From Sarcocystis neurona (Eukaryota; Apicomplexa; Conoidasida; Eucoccidiorida; Sarcocystidae), in assembly GCA_000727475.1 (NCBI GenBank), contig KL647298.1:2255863-2319862 (forward strand): a stretch of DNA of 64,000 bases. The letters run 5' to 3'. A program made the translations under genes and the position numbers. Within the stretch, counting starts at the first letter, position 1; each line of letters starts with the position of its first letter. Positions 53,601-59,493 of the stretch are shown piece by piece. Under the pieces are notes generated by a model. The model was not told the DNA's origin and searched no databases. It worked only from the letters and a program-made list of their open reading frames with translations.

Positions 53601-55102
53601 CATTTGGCTGAAAGAAGAAAGTACGAGAGAAAGACACAGAGACAGCAAAAATTTTCCGTGCAGGTGTGTAATGCTGCGGGCGTGTTGACACTGCTGCAAC
53701 ACGACGCGGCTCGTCTCCCCTGCCGCAGAAAGCGCGCGCAGTCCAAGCACTTCGTAGTGCATCTCTCCGCAAAGAAAACAAGGGAAGAATATCTACTCAT
53801 CTGCTGCCGCAACCCTATACATATATATATGGTAGTACATACACATACACCTGCATATATGTGTATACATATCTCTACGTATTTACCGGTGTTTGTACAA
53901 TAACATGTCCCACACACACACAGACAGAGGATAGCTACAAATTCTACTCATCTGCAGACGGCCGTTTGCCTACTGCATTCCCGTATATATATCTATATAT
54001 ATATGGAGTATACATACACGTATACGTATACCTATATATGTGTATATGTATATATACTTATGTGTATCTCTGTATTTGCCAGTTTGTGTAAAATAGCGTG
54101 CCAGACAGTAGAGCAAGAGTATCTACTTATCTGCAGATGACACTTTATCTAGTGCGTACCTACACATATATATACATAGATAGATGGATAGATATATGTG
54201 TGTTACACGCTATTTTACACACCCATAAATATATATATAAATATACATATACGTGCATGCATATGTGCCATATATACACATACTTGTATACATAAATATA
54301 TATATATGTATGTGTATATGTGTACGTCGGGAAAGATATTCGAGGGACGGGCGGGCTGAATATATATGTTTGTGCATAATAGGAACAGAATTAAATGACT
54401 GTTGAAACTTTTTGATGTGTGTAAATATGTGTGAGTGTTTCCTGGCCTACCTTCTCTCTGTAACTGTCTCAGCCAGCTACGTCGTCTGCTGGCCACCCAT
54501 ATAGATATACATACAAATATATTAAAGAGTAAAATATACATATATCTAAGTACATGAGTGCACATGAAACAGGCGCTGTCATATATATCTGTATGTGTAC
54601 TGCATGTGTATATATATATATATATATATGAATAGGTGCAGGTAAATCTCCGTCTACATAGTATATTGGCATATATGATGATGGCTTTCTGCATGTTTGA
54701 TGTAGCAGGTGGCACAGATGTATCCCTATACAAATATATATGTGTATATATTTGTTGACCTACATATATAGAAATATGTGACTGCCCTACAGAAATACAT
54801 ATATACGTATATGTGTGAGTATATCAGGTGAGTAAATAGACGAATCTCTCTACCTCTGTGTACACACATCTAAGTCCTATCTATATGTTGTCCATACACA
54901 CGCGTATGTGTACACATGCATGTGGAAATCTGGGAAGAATTCATATACATATATATATATGTGTGTGCATGTTTTTTGTCCTTTTTTATCAGGCAGCATT
55001 TCAGTCTGTTGCATGCGTTTGTGTCTTCAGGATGTCGAGGGAGTAATTTCTCGGGACTGCGTGTGGGTTGTGCAGTCCCGCCCGCAGAAAGTTGCCACCT
55101 AA
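10394..55102 (+). CDS. GWD: alpha-glucan / phosphoglucan water dikinase with N-terminal CBM20 (multi-exon gene)
   Basis: The enzyme moves the beta-phosphate of ATP onto alpha-glucan, releasing AMP and phosphate, and so primes amylopectin for breakdown; it is expected in the cytosol on storage granules. Segments: 10394-10694, 12889-12939, 13290-13330 (weak), 17785-18760, 19429-19526, 21421-21537, 22644-22781, 24027-24173, 25991-26085, 28279-28446, 30556-30661, 32614-32685, 33351-33572, 35119-35722, 37407-37692, 38805-39053, 40635-40737, 42021-42174, 44114-44259, 47253-47448, 51230-51310, 52961-53139, 55031-55102. The total is 4602 nt, 1533 residues. Domains: CBM20 about 20-115; low-complexity linker 132-430; central domain 430-840; phosphohistidine domain about 845-1140 with likely catalytic His1044; ATP-binding domain about 1190-1533. 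CBM20 plus the LTRIRDIAHRND region resemble plant phosphoglucan water dikinase (GWD3/PWD) more than GWD1, which carries CBM45. Whether it phosphorylates C3 or C6 cannot be read from the sequence. ATG 10394 is preceded by an in-frame stop. Confidence 0.9.
10695..12888 (+). other. GWD: dikinase intron 1
   Basis: Mixed-composition intron with TATA tracts near 10890 and 12545-12572, an 11-bp-stem hairpin at 12599-12627, and scattered CAG runs (12025-12075, 12375-12390). The CAG cluster at 12823-12855 lies just before the acceptor TGCATGCGTCCCAG. Long minus-strand frames at 11.1-11.7 kb have no motif. Confidence 0.7.
12599..12627. repeat. short hairpin (11-bp stem, 7-nt loop)
   Basis: GTGATATCCAT and ATGGATATCAC are exact inverse complements around TATACGG. 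It is intronic and no function is implied. Confidence 0.8.
12889..12939 (+). CDS. GWD: dikinase exon 2: C-terminal strand of CBM20
   Basis: Residues 101-117. Joined to exon 1 it completes EPTGNRRLTL, the conserved last strand of CBM20 (WEPG/T-NR-L in the family), then SSSAVYHGEFG. The acceptor phase (two bases in) exactly completes the split Gly codon. Donor is a consensus GTAAGT. Confidence 0.88.
13290..13330 (+). CDS. GWD: dikinase exon 3 (weak candidate)
   Basis: Between exon 2 (ends in phase 1) and exon 4 (opens in phase 0) at least one more coding piece is needed. This 41-base piece follows a pyrimidine-rich acceptor (CCCTTTAG), reads in the required phases as a peptide ending RRQDNVTVEL, and stops at a GTCAGT donor. 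It is supported by phase and local signals only; no family motif confirms it, and another piece within 12.94-17.78 kb could serve instead. Confidence 0.35.
16848..17350. repeat. CTG / CTGCTT trinucleotide array in intron
   Basis: Impure CTG repeats interrupted by CGCAGTC/GTGCGCAGT spacers recur every 30-45 bases, giving a loose higher-order repeat (GTGCGCAGTTCTGCTGCTGC). The apparent Cys/Leu-rich proteins on the plus strand and Gln/Ala-rich ones on the minus strand arise from this array. Confidence 0.8.
17785..18760 (+). CDS. GWD: dikinase exon 4: low-complexity linker and start of the central domain
   Basis: Residues 132-456, the longest exon. Most of it is Ala, Gly, Ser, Gln, Arg and Glu with homopolymer Ala and Gln runs coded by GCA/CAG, then a Glu/Arg/Lys-rich acidic stretch. 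The last 45 residues become ordinary, with a Trp-containing amphipathic helix (SWREKMEIVRKVLLASGLKG). Homopolymer runs inside coding sequence are typical of Eimeria proteins. Donor GTAAGC, phase 1. The acceptor is chosen at GCTGCTGCACAG; a CTGCAG 36 bases on (exon start 17821) would fit equally well. An in-frame stop at 17710 limits extension upstream. Confidence 0.72.
18761..19428 (+). other. GWD: dikinase intron 4
   Basis: Pyrimidine- and TA-rich with no conserved coding motif. The 3' end is T/C-rich (19350-19420) before acceptor CACCTCACAG. Confidence 0.65.
19429..19526 (+). CDS. GWD: dikinase exon 5: central-domain segment
   Basis: Residues 456-489. In the phase required by exon 4 it reads as a helix-like piece containing ADGLFLLLLRLHEERRKFSS. 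The donor GTGTAG is weak, but is the one giving phase 0, needed by exon 6; a TAG three bases later forces an end here. There is no strong family motif, so borders are less certain than for later exons. Confidence 0.62.
19527..21420 (+). other. GWD: dikinase intron 5 with TGTA array and palindromes
   Basis: A purine-pyrimidine alternating array (TGTATA/TG)n fills about 19610-20160, including a 30-base TG run near 19850. Two exact GGGGTGTACGTACACC palindromes lie at 20261 and 20456. CTG-rich DNA runs to the acceptor, with four near-copies of a 17-bp unit (TCCTTCCGCTGCTGCTG) at 21238-21305. Confidence 0.75.
21238..21305. repeat. 17-bp tandem repeat, four copies
   Basis: The unit TCCTTCCGCTGCTGCTG is repeated head to tail. 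Seventeen is not a multiple of three, so each unit shifts frame, which supports a non-coding (intron) role. Confidence 0.8.
21421..21537 (+). CDS. GWD: dikinase exon 6: central domain, RPN motif
   Basis: Residues 490-528. It carries EDGRHFRPNYHALLSKEL, matching the E-GGH-RPN-HA pattern that precedes the TRIRDIAHRND motif in phosphoglucan water dikinases. Acceptor ATGCATTCTGCAG, donor GTGAGC, phase 0 at both ends. Confidence 0.85.
21538..22643 (+). other. GWD: dikinase intron 6
   Basis: TATA/TGTA tracts at 21570-21640, repeated CACAAAGAGACACAGA-like modules at 22015-22160, a CT-rich stretch at 22270-22420 and a TG run just before acceptor TTTTGCTGCAG. Confidence 0.7.
22644..22781 (+). CDS. 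GWD: dikinase exon 7: LTRIRDIAHRND signature
   Basis: Residues 529-574, GDAVRLLVRAV to ISAELKN. PLTRIRDIAHRND is the most diagnostic motif in the gene for the GWD/PWD family. The preceding LPSFHAAFTAA also matches plant PWD. Consensus donor GTACGT; phase 0 in and out. Confidence 0.95.
22782..24026 (+). other. GWD: dikinase intron 7
   Basis: CGCTGCTGCCGACTCGCCCA repeats (22870-22925), GC-rich CTG-bearing DNA, a CA run (23550-23575), one GGGTGTCTGTACACC palindrome (23713) and a 58-bp tandem duplication abutting the acceptor. Long frames on both strands have no motif. Confidence 0.7.
23904..24019. repeat. 58-bp tandem duplication next to the exon 8 acceptor
   Basis: Two identical copies (23904-23961, 23962-24019), each with TTTCTTTGCAG, a perfectly good acceptor, and a GTGCTGCTGCT tail. 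The real acceptor (TGTTAG) follows directly after the second copy. Confidence 0.92.
24027..24173 (+). CDS. GWD: dikinase exon 8: NKLHRCAGPEDL motif
   Basis: Residues 575-623. Continues exon 7 as ELKHSLQNKLHRCAGPEDL, a family-defining motif (QNKLHR-AGPEDL), then helix ITAQQFLERFHAQRD and FIAEFEKFYD. Phase 0 at both ends; acceptor TCTGTTAG, donor GTAAAA. Confidence 0.95.
24174..25990 (+). other. GWD: dikinase intron 8
   Basis: Starts with about 300 bases of CT-rich DNA, followed by purine-rich DNA (24600-24810), CAG runs near 25015, another CT-rich stretch (25180-25265) and TATATA/TGTATA tracts from 25360 to 25945. No conserved coding motif. Confidence 0.7.
25991..26085 (+). CDS. GWD: dikinase exon 9: central-domain segment
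   Basis: Residues 624-655. ELCRFFNATELETRLNEM matches the family element with FFNA and a following Leu-rich helix. Ends two bases into a Lys codon; joined to exon 10 it gives NELIKRFLEAKARMD, as in homologues. Confidence 0.9.
26086..28278 (+). other. GWD: dikinase intron 9 with diverged ~120-bp units
   Basis: From about 26650 to 27300 a module recurs roughly every 120 bases: a TGCATG element, a GTTAACT or AGTTACTTG element, a CACACAC/CTCTCTAC stretch, a TATATGTAT tract and a GAGAGAG run. GATA repeats lie at 27614-27640. CTG-rich DNA precedes acceptor CTGCTGCTACAG. Confidence 0.65.
28279..28446 (+). CDS. GWD: dikinase exon 10: FLEAKARMD segment
   Basis: Residues 655-711. FLEAKARMDD, KLLVTLTVCLELR and the QLRDNVP element correspond to the family FL-AK, LHSLRA and LRNDAPD stretches. 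It begins one base in, completing exon 9's Lys codon, and ends two bases into a Met codon. Donor is a consensus GTAAGT. Confidence 0.93.
28447..30555 (+). other. GWD: dikinase intron 10, purine-rich then pyrimidine-rich
   Basis: Plus-strand G/A-rich from about 28505 to 29220, then TGTATA arrays (29368-29860), then C/T-rich (30030-30150). The purine and pyrimidine blocks could pair in the transcript. Glu/Arg-rich plus frames and Leu/Ser/Pro-rich minus frames here are composition artefacts. Confidence 0.7.
30556..30661 (+). CDS. GWD: dikinase exon 11: RLAEVLLDDVAFVLLSR motif
   Basis: Residues 711-746. RLAEVLLDDVAFVLLSRI is a near match to the family W-RLAEI-LEDY-FVLLSR element. Exon 10 supplies the first two bases of the Met before it, an exact phase fit. 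Acceptor CGGCAG, donor GTATAT. Confidence 0.95.
30662..32613 (+). other. GWD: dikinase intron 11
   Basis: TATATA/TGTATA tracts dominate 30880-32150; an impure CTG array covers about 32264-32610 up to the acceptor GCGGATCAG. Confidence 0.75.
32614..32685 (+). CDS. GWD: dikinase exon 12: short central-domain exon
   Basis: Residues 747-770, ALALGVRDVKVSGLRRDECR and on to ALDA. It matches the family ALALAVRHL-LSG---EEC-ALE element. Phase 0 both ends; donor GTAAGA. The upstream CTG array supplies the branch/acceptor region. Confidence 0.92.
32686..33350 (+). other. GWD: dikinase intron 12
   Basis: Begins with TCTATC/TATA repeats, ends with CTG repeats (33225-33350) leading to acceptor AATGCTGCAG. 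Confidence 0.75.
33351..33572 (+). CDS. GWD: dikinase exon 13: central domain before the His domain
   Basis: Residues 771-844. DWLVIKATLERVQRLAEDST, a LFSGRAVALGRELQLP stretch and YSEAAVRSSVVFQ correspond to the family W-RLKATL-RA-RL, LG--LGI and YTEAEIRAGVVFQ elements. No insertions, with clean borders (CTGCAG acceptor, GTTCGT donor), phase 0 both ends. Confidence 0.95.
33573..35118 (+). other. GWD: dikinase intron 13
   Basis: CTG-bearing GC-rich DNA (33600-34230) is followed by TGTATA tracts (34355-34690), then ends in CT-rich DNA and GCGCGCGCAG. Confidence 0.7.
35119..35722 (+). CDS. GWD: dikinase exon 14: phosphohistidine domain with a low-complexity insertion
   Basis: Residues 845-1045. 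ISKMCTGLLRRVRLLL and PYDVLVPGEATG continue the VVFQ of exon 13 as in homologues. A Ser/Glu/Ala/Gly-rich insertion of roughly 90 residues follows (about 895-985), ending in five VTAAG-type repeats. The domain then resumes with ILAARTASGDEE and GIVIGHDMPVLSHL. His1044 in LSHL is at the position of the autophosphorylated histidine of glucan water dikinases. The exon ends one base into Gly1046; the only usable donor is GTAAAA, since a TGA follows in frame. Confidence 0.95.
35476..35550 (+). repeat. GWD: 15-bp coding minisatellite (VTAAG repeats)
   Basis: Four exact copies of GTCACAGCAGCAGGA and one diverged copy. Fifteen bases keep frame, so copy-number change would only lengthen or shorten the insertion in the His domain. 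Confidence 0.92.
35723..37406 (+). other. GWD: dikinase intron 14
   Basis: TATATA/TGTATA tracts (35800-36960), one GTGTATGTACACC palindrome (35953-35968), then mixed DNA. A tempting frame at 37262-37306 does not fit the exon 14 phase and is treated as intron. Confidence 0.75.
37407..37692 (+). CDS. GWD: dikinase exon 15: rest of the phosphohistidine motif and linker
   Basis: Residues 1046-1141. The two-base start completes Gly1046, giving LSHLGVRARQ, the canonical His-domain motif, then IPFVACEE and the TVHLSADCVAVSLTV strand that ends the domain. A Gln/Pro/Ser-rich linker follows, mostly coded by CAG. Acceptor is GGCGAACAG; a nearer CAG at 37423 would lose VRARQ. Ends in phase 2 at GTACGT. 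Confidence 0.95.
37693..38804 (+). other. GWD: dikinase intron 15
   Basis: CAG run at 37802-37825 near the donor, TGTATG array at 37918-38205, CTG array at 38655-38790 near the acceptor GTGCAG. Confidence 0.75.
38805..39053 (+). CDS. GWD: dikinase exon 16: start of the ATP-binding domain
   Basis: Residues 1141-1224. Reads SYAQLQGRSPLYPF, then a Gly/Ala/Glu stretch, then LENSGPKAATCAMLRG, matching the VGGKAANLARL start of PPDK-type ATP-binding domains, and PPLVFDAP. The acceptor was picked by phase: the CAG ending at 38804 is the one fitting exon 15, while two later CAGs do not. Ends two bases into Asn1224; donor GTAAGT. Confidence 0.88.
39054..40634 (+). other. GWD: dikinase intron 16
   Basis: AGC/CAG-rich from 39095 to 39480, a 40-bp minisatellite at 39708-39827, TGTATA tracts (40188-40340), CT-rich DNA (40375-40560) and CTG repeats up to acceptor GCTGCTGCAG. 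Confidence 0.75.
39708..39827. repeat. 40-bp minisatellite, three copies
   Basis: Copies start at 39708, 39748 and 39788 with GGTTGCTGCTTGCTG and include CTCTCCTTCACTGTCCCCGC; they are almost identical. Confidence 0.93.
40635..40737 (+). CDS. GWD: dikinase exon 17: LPFGTMEALL segment
   Basis: Residues 1224-1258. One base completes Asn1224, then CMTLPFGTMEALL, matching the VALPFG-FE element of the ATP-binding domain, and a charged helix HFQELIDKLEK. Phase 0 out at GTAATT. Confidence 0.94.
40738..42020 (+). other. GWD: dikinase intron 17
   Basis: TATATA/TGTATA tracts at 40850-41000, 41230-41280, 41530-41580 and 41720-41790. No coding motif. Confidence 0.8.
42021..42174 (+). CDS. GWD: dikinase exon 18: RSSANTED ATP-binding motif
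   Basis: Residues 1259-1309. CRLVVRSSANTEDMP includes the RSSA--ED signature of PPDK/GWD ATP-binding domains (about 1300-1307). A GTGAGC inside the exon resembles a donor but using it would remove this motif. Ends one base into Asp1310 at GTAAAA. Confidence 0.95.
42175..44113 (+). repeat. GWD: dikinase intron 18: CAG array, TA tracts and GATA array
   Basis: CAG/AGC-rich from 42180 to 42745 (giving long Leu-rich minus frames and Gln/Ser-rich plus frames), TATATA tracts (43075-43330, 43540-43600) and a GATA/GATATA array at 43719-44002. Acceptor is ACTCTGCAG. Confidence 0.85.
43719..44002. repeat. GATA-type tetranucleotide array
   Basis: About 280 bases of GATA with GATATA, GACA and AATA variants, forming a higher-order pattern (GATAGACAGATAGGTATA recurs several times between 43815 and 43905). 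Tyr/Leu/Ser/Ile minus frames come from it. Confidence 0.93.
44114..44259 (+). CDS. GWD: dikinase exon 19: AGLYESV segment
   Basis: Residues 1310-1358. FSAAGLYESVANV continues RSSANTEDMPD as in PWD (RSSANVEDL--MSAAGLYES). VWASLFSTRAVLARRAAGVPQ matches the W-SL-S-RA---R---GV element. Two bases in, phase 0 out, donor GTAAAC. Confidence 0.95.
45380..45712. repeat. TATG/TATATG microsatellite array
   Basis: About 330 bases of GTATGTATAT-type units with few interruptions, including two copies of a GTCCGTATGTACGTATATG variant (45529, 45621). Confidence 0.93.
46104..46244. repeat. ~55-bp imperfect inverted repeat around a 29-bp spacer
   Basis: The left arm 46104-46160 and right arm 46190-46244 are reverse complements apart from about four mismatches and a 2-base length change in the TC/GA run. 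Outer ends are GCGACCATT and AATGGTCGC. Confidence 0.88.
47253..47448 (+). CDS. GWD: dikinase exon 20: core of the ATP-binding domain
   Basis: Residues 1359-1424. MAVLLQELISPELCFILHT, EFIYAEVAPGLGETLAGG and YRLLVNKTTG are all strongly conserved ATP-binding-domain elements (MAVLVQE, FVLHT, YAE--GLGETLA-G). Acceptor GCGCAG; an alternative start six bases later would drop two residues. Ends one base into a Gly codon at GTCCGT. Confidence 0.96.
47449..51229 (+). repeat. GWD: dikinase intron 20: TA tandem units, CTG arrays, assembly gap
   Basis: Three head-to-tail units of about 58 bp (AGAGAGACAGATACACATA plus TATATA) at 47583-47733. Direct repeats with AAATCACTAATTTACAAGC at about 48650 and 48798. 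TATA tracts (49250-49310 and others). Mixed CTG/TACTAC arrays from 50183 to 51188 interrupted by 508 N. No coding motif. Confidence 0.82.
50455..50962. other. assembly gap (508 N)
   Basis: Run of N inside a CTG/TACTAC trinucleotide array; true length unknown. It lies wholly within intron 20, so the coding sequence is probably unaffected. Confidence 0.99.
51230..51310 (+). CDS. GWD: dikinase exon 21: LAFCNYSHAMVP segment
   Basis: Residues 1424-1451. GELTMLAFCNYSHAMVP corresponds to the family LAFANFSEAL element that follows NK-TG. The donor is GTAGGT at 51311, which alone gives the phase needed by exon 22; a TAG three bases on excludes read-through. Confidence 0.9.
51311..52960 (+). repeat. 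GWD: dikinase intron 21: CT-rich then CTG-rich
   Basis: CT-rich DNA (51315-51690) with a 20-bp unit CCCTGTCTTCCCGTCTCGTC repeated near 51535-51595. CTG/CTGCTTCTTCTCTCCCG repeats run from 51868 to 52390 and CTG-rich DNA from 52490 to 52935. Acceptor is CTTTTCTTCGTCAG. Confidence 0.85.
52961..53139 (+). CDS. GWD: dikinase exon 22: VIDYTLEPMT segment
   Basis: Residues 1451-1510. After a Lys/Gln/Ala-rich start, KVIDYTLEPMT and AEVAVALEEKLGGPQ match the VDYS--PL and I--A-E--FG-PQDVEG elements near the C-terminus. Two bases in, phase 0 out, donor GTGAGC. Confidence 0.95.
53140..55030 (+). other. GWD: dikinase intron 22
   Basis: A-rich purine DNA at 53155-53265, then TATATA/TGTATA tracts, with a repeated ATCTACTTATCTGCAGA-like element near 53790, 53940 and 54120. 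No coding motif. Confidence 0.8.
55031..55102 (+). CDS. GWD: dikinase exon 23: C-terminal VVQSRPQ and stop
   Basis: Residues 1511-1533. DVEGVISRDCVWVVQSRPQ followed by KVAT and TAA. The DVEG---D---VVQSRPQ motif is the usual C-terminal end of GWD/PWD ATP-binding domains, so the protein ends where the family does, with no extension. Confidence 0.97.
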   Translation, partial: DVEGVISRDCVWVVQSRPQKVAT

Positions 55103-56960
55103 GAAAATCAAAGTTTTCCGATGAAAGGAGGAAGTTCGTTGACCCAGGCGAGAATACGAGGAAGCGGCTCGATTCGTCGAAGACGCGTGAATACGGCGCG
55201 ATTCTTTTCTACGAGAACAAGAGCATGCATACGTGTATATATACGTCCGTTGGTAGGTGACATATGCATGTATTTGTTCGCAGATTTATCCACGTATAGA
55301 GATACACACATACGTATGTACACAGACACGTATTCTGCCATGTATGTGCAGATGTATATATTTGCCTCTAGAGAGCTCTGTTGTATGTTACATATATACG
55401 TATATATACATATATATGTATATACACGTCTATTTCCATCTATATATATGTGTGTATATACATTTCAGTTGCTAAGCTCTCTGTTATTTGTTTGCATCTA
55501 TTAATAGGTACTTCTTTCATATGCATGTATATGGATCTCTCTGCGAAGTGCATACAAGTGTAAATGTAGTGGTTGCGGGTACGAGCAGAAAATGCTGTAT
55601 GCCCATATATCTACGAACAAACTTGTGCATACGAAGGGATGTACAAATGCCTCTATGAACGAATACTTCCGTGGATATATATATAAATATACATGTACAT
55701 ATATATATATATATATATACACGTGTACAACTGTCTGTATGAATGACTGATGTGACATATATATATACTCACACAGCTGCCTATATGAATGAATGCCCGT
55801 GGTTGGCATATATATATATATATATACATATATATGTATATCCATGCACAACTGCCTGTGTGGATGAGTTGCGCGTGGATATACCATATATGTATATACA
55901 TATATAAGTGCGTATGTGAATGAGTGCCGTGGTATCTATATATGTATCCATATCTATATATGTATATGTACACATACATGTGTAGAGGCTACTGGGCCCC
56001 CCCTTTCCCCGTCCCCGTTTCCCGTTCTCGCGTGTCTGAATGAATTTCTCTTTGCACGCAGGTAACGTATTTGTTTATGAATGTTTTATGTAAAAGTAGA
56101 GGGATTTACAGGATCTGTATCTTGTTCTTCATTTCTTTACCTCGCGGTGTATTCATGTATATAGAGTCGTATTTATATACATGTATGTGTCACTGCCTTC
56201 CCCCCCCCCACCAGAAGGGAGAACCCTCTTCCTTCCCGCCCTTTTCCCTTCGCGTCTGAACAAGAAATCTTCGTCAACATGCAAGTGCACATATTCAGAA
56301 GAAAAGTTCTGAGCGCAGCGTGGGAGGAAATTAGAGTTTGTACATTTACTACACGAACGTCTGTGTGACCGTCAATGTGTATACACGTATATGAGAATGT
56401 ATGTATATGAGAATAAATGCATACTTGTATGTATGTATATGTTTATATGCGTCTGTGTGTATATATGTATATGTGTATGTACGTATACGTGTATATACGT
56501 ACATGTGTATGTATGTGTCTGTGAGTATATATATATATATATATTTGTATATATGCATATGTTTTGTATGTACGTATGTCTGTATATCCGTGTATGTGTA
56601 TATACATACATGTGTATGTATGTATCTGTGAATATATGTATATGTGAATATATGTATATGTAAATATATGTATATGTGTACATATACGTATATGTGTGTC
56701 TATGTATGTGTGCATACGTGTGTACATGTATATGCGTGTATGTATATGTATTCACACGGAGGTAGAGATCAAGTTTAAGAAGCAGCTACACTTTATCAGT
56801 GGGCGAAAAATGCAAGTCACGAAGAAGTAGAAAAACTTCCTCTCTTTTGCACCACCCTGTCCCGAGAAATACTGACGGGATTTGTGAACGTTTTAAATGC
56901 AGATAGAAGAAGTGTGTAGTTTTCTAGTAATATATATATATATATGTATGTATTCAAGGA
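55103..56960. other. 3' flank of dikinase gene, TA-rich, no gene called
   Basis: The first 150 bases are non-repetitive and may be 3' untranslated region. From 55255 TATATA/TGTATA tracts dominate, with repeated TGTATGAATGA-like modules at 55665-55935 and a TGTATATG array at 56390-56750. Confidence 0.7.
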
Positions 56961-57134
56961 CTGATATGTGACAAGCAGCTGCAGGTCTCCTCGAGCCAGC
57001 GCGTATGGCTGCATGCGTCGCCGGCGCCCCGCGCACACATCTTCTTGCCTGGGCCACCACCTCTTGCTGCTCCTCCCTAGCGATCTGTTCTTCGGATGTC
57101 TTTTCGTGTGTATGGCTGCGTGCTTCAATAATAG

Positions 57135-57245
57135 CATAGATGCGTTAAAAGGGATATTTGTCCGGGAAGTTAGCGAGCCCAAGTACAAGAGACAAAATGG
57201 AGCGTGCATTCCTGAATATGTGGAACAGTGGCATATATTGATAAT
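57135..57245 (+). CDS. candidate exon, unknown
   Basis: A 37-codon open piece between an AATAATAG acceptor-like site and a GTAGGT donor-like site, with non-repetitive composition (ALKGIFVREVSEPKY). The opposite strand is also open. No neighbour in matching phase was found. Confidence 0.2.
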
Positions 57246-58768
57246 GTAGGTCTGTGTGTCTCTCTTCTGTGTCTTTGTGTGTTGGCGGTGACGCACGCGC
57301 TCGGTTCTTCTCTACTGAAAAAGAAAACGTAGCAGCCACACATCCATGGCTAAGTTTTCACGCGACAGGGGGAAGGGTGATTCACGCTCAAAAATACGGG
57401 GCAGCAGAGAGCCTATGTGGCCGGCGCACATACGGCCATCTTCTTTCTGCGTGCTGCAAGTGCATCAGCAGTCTGCGTGTATGTGTGTGTGAACTGCCCG
57501 CTGTTGCTTGCCTCTCTGTGGAAAGGAGAGCTGCGGCTGAGATTTGGACATATATACGTGCGTAGATCGACGGATTCTTCGAGTGGCGTTCTTGGGTTTG
57601 TCGTGGAATTTTGTAGACGGACGTGGCACCGTGCGGAATAAGATCTTCACGTCTGCAGCCCCTCTCTCTCCGTCTCTCTGTGCAGATGTGTACATGCTGC
57701 TATATATACTGAGGTACGTAGGTTTATATACAGAGAGAGAGAAAGTGGTCAGAGAGGGTGGTGTCGCGGTCAGCTGAAGATATCTTCGAGCGTTTTTTCT
57801 TCATGGATATGTATGTGGGTGGGGCCTGGAGGACTTTTCAGCCGCACTCCAGAAGCGAACGGCAGCACAAAATCTTGTCGAAATTCAGGTAGAAGTATTT
57901 CCAGCTGTTCCTTCGCACCCACTCATATGTGTACATCCAGAGAGAGAGACACATATAGAGAGAGGGAAAAAAAGACGATACGTGTGTGTGTGTGTGTGTA
58001 TCTGCGTGTTTGTCCGTATCTAGGTATACATGTGTATGTGCATATATGTAGGTAGATGTATAATTAATACTAAGACGAAGAGAGAGAGAAGTGAGTATGT
58101 GTGTGAAGTGAGTATGTATGTGGGGGTTGTGTGTCCGTGTGAATCGGCGGGTTTATTCGTATCTACATATATATGTGCGGAAATGTAGGCTTTCTTTACA
58201 GAGGTGAAGAGAGATATGCGCATATACGTGTGTGTGTTTGTGTCTCTCCGTGTCCATCGGTGTCTATACATAAGTGTGCGCAGATGCCGGATTAGTAGGC
58301 AGACGAAGAGAAAAGCAATGTTTGTGTGTGTATGTGTGTGTGTTTGTGTTCGTCTCGGCGTGTTTACACGTATGTACTATCTGTGTAAATAAGTCTGCGT
58401 AGATTTTGGAGGCGAGAGTACCTGTAGGTACATAGACGTCGTCTCTACTTGTGTGTGTGTGTGTGTGTGTATGCGCACACTCACAACTACGTAGACACGT
58501 GTGAATGTTTTGCCTCTGCAGCCTCTTTTGGTTTGTGTCCGTGGGCTCTGGATAGATAGGGAATTTCGCGTGAACCGTAAAATGTGTATGGAAAGGTGTA
58601 GTCAAGTTGACGAAAGCTTGTGAGAAGAATCGTCCGGCGTGGACTGGCTCGCGCTTGCGACGTGTGGATCGTAGGCCGGGTTATATGCACCTACGTATTT
58701 GTGTAATTGTGCGTAGATGTAGAATCTGCTTGTAGACATTGGAAATGTAGGAAGTTCCTTCCGCTCCT
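57246..58768. other. no gene called
   Basis: Short frames only, with GAGAGA and TGTGTG stretches (57725, 57940-58000, 58320-58350, 58455-58475). Confidence 0.4.
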
Positions 58769-59389
58769 GTGTGTCGAGAACATCTTTTGAGAGAAACGGG
58801 AGTGAGGAACAAACAACTGAAATCGCGTGGCAGCTGTCTTGGTTTGAAAAAGCATCTTCGTGCAGGGGGGGGCGTGGGACACAAACGCCCACCACACATT
58901 AACAGAAAAATATACACGTGTCATTATCCGTGTGATGTCGTGAAGCAAAAAAAAGAAAAGTCGTCGTCGTCCACACATGATAGTGCAGATGACGACAGCC
59001 ATTTTTTTTCCTCTGCATTTCGGAAAGAGAGGATGTATGCGCACGTCTACGGTCATAATAAGCCTACGGAGATGCGCCTCCACACTACCCCAAGTGTCGA
59101 ACTATTAGCAGCGTTGCAGTACATGCGGAAACGGGTTAACACACGTGTGTGGGGCCTACGTTGTCCACTCTTTGAGGTGAATAGGATTTCAACAGAAGTG
59201 TGCGTCTGCCTGCCACGGTGCGCTTCAACGGAAAGAAGAACCGATTTGTTAGCGGTTCAAAAAACCTACACACAGACCGACTCCTCGCGCGCACGTGACC
59301 TGCAGCCTGGCTACAAAACCCCAGCAATTATGTATAAAATTCTGCCTGAAAGCGACAGAGAGGGAAAAAGGAACACTTCTTCCTGTTGA
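58769..59389 (+). CDS. 207-codon open frame, unknown
   Basis: Open frame ending TGA at 59389 with mixed composition and no homopolymer runs; the first in-frame ATG of note is at 59033. There is a Ser/Asp-rich patch, then peptides such as ELLAALQYMRKRVN. No domain recognised and no clear promoter or splice signals; overlapping minus frames exist. Confidence 0.25.
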   Translation: MCREHLLRETGVRNKQLKSRGSCLGLKKHLRAGGGVGHKRPPHINRKIYTCHYPCDVVKQKKEKSSSSTHDSADDDSHFFSSAFRKERMYAHVYGHNKPTEMRLHTTPSVELLAALQYMRKRVNTRVWGLRCPLFEVNRISTEVCVCLPRCASTERRTDLLAVQKTYTQTDSSRARDLQPGYKTPAIMYKILPESDREGKRNTSSC

Positions 59390-59493
59390 GACGCTCGCCC
59401 TCAAAAGAGCGTTGCCCATCACACGCGCGTGTCGACACTTTTTCTGCAGAGGACGATGACCAATCCGTCTTCGCACATATACGAACGCCTGAA

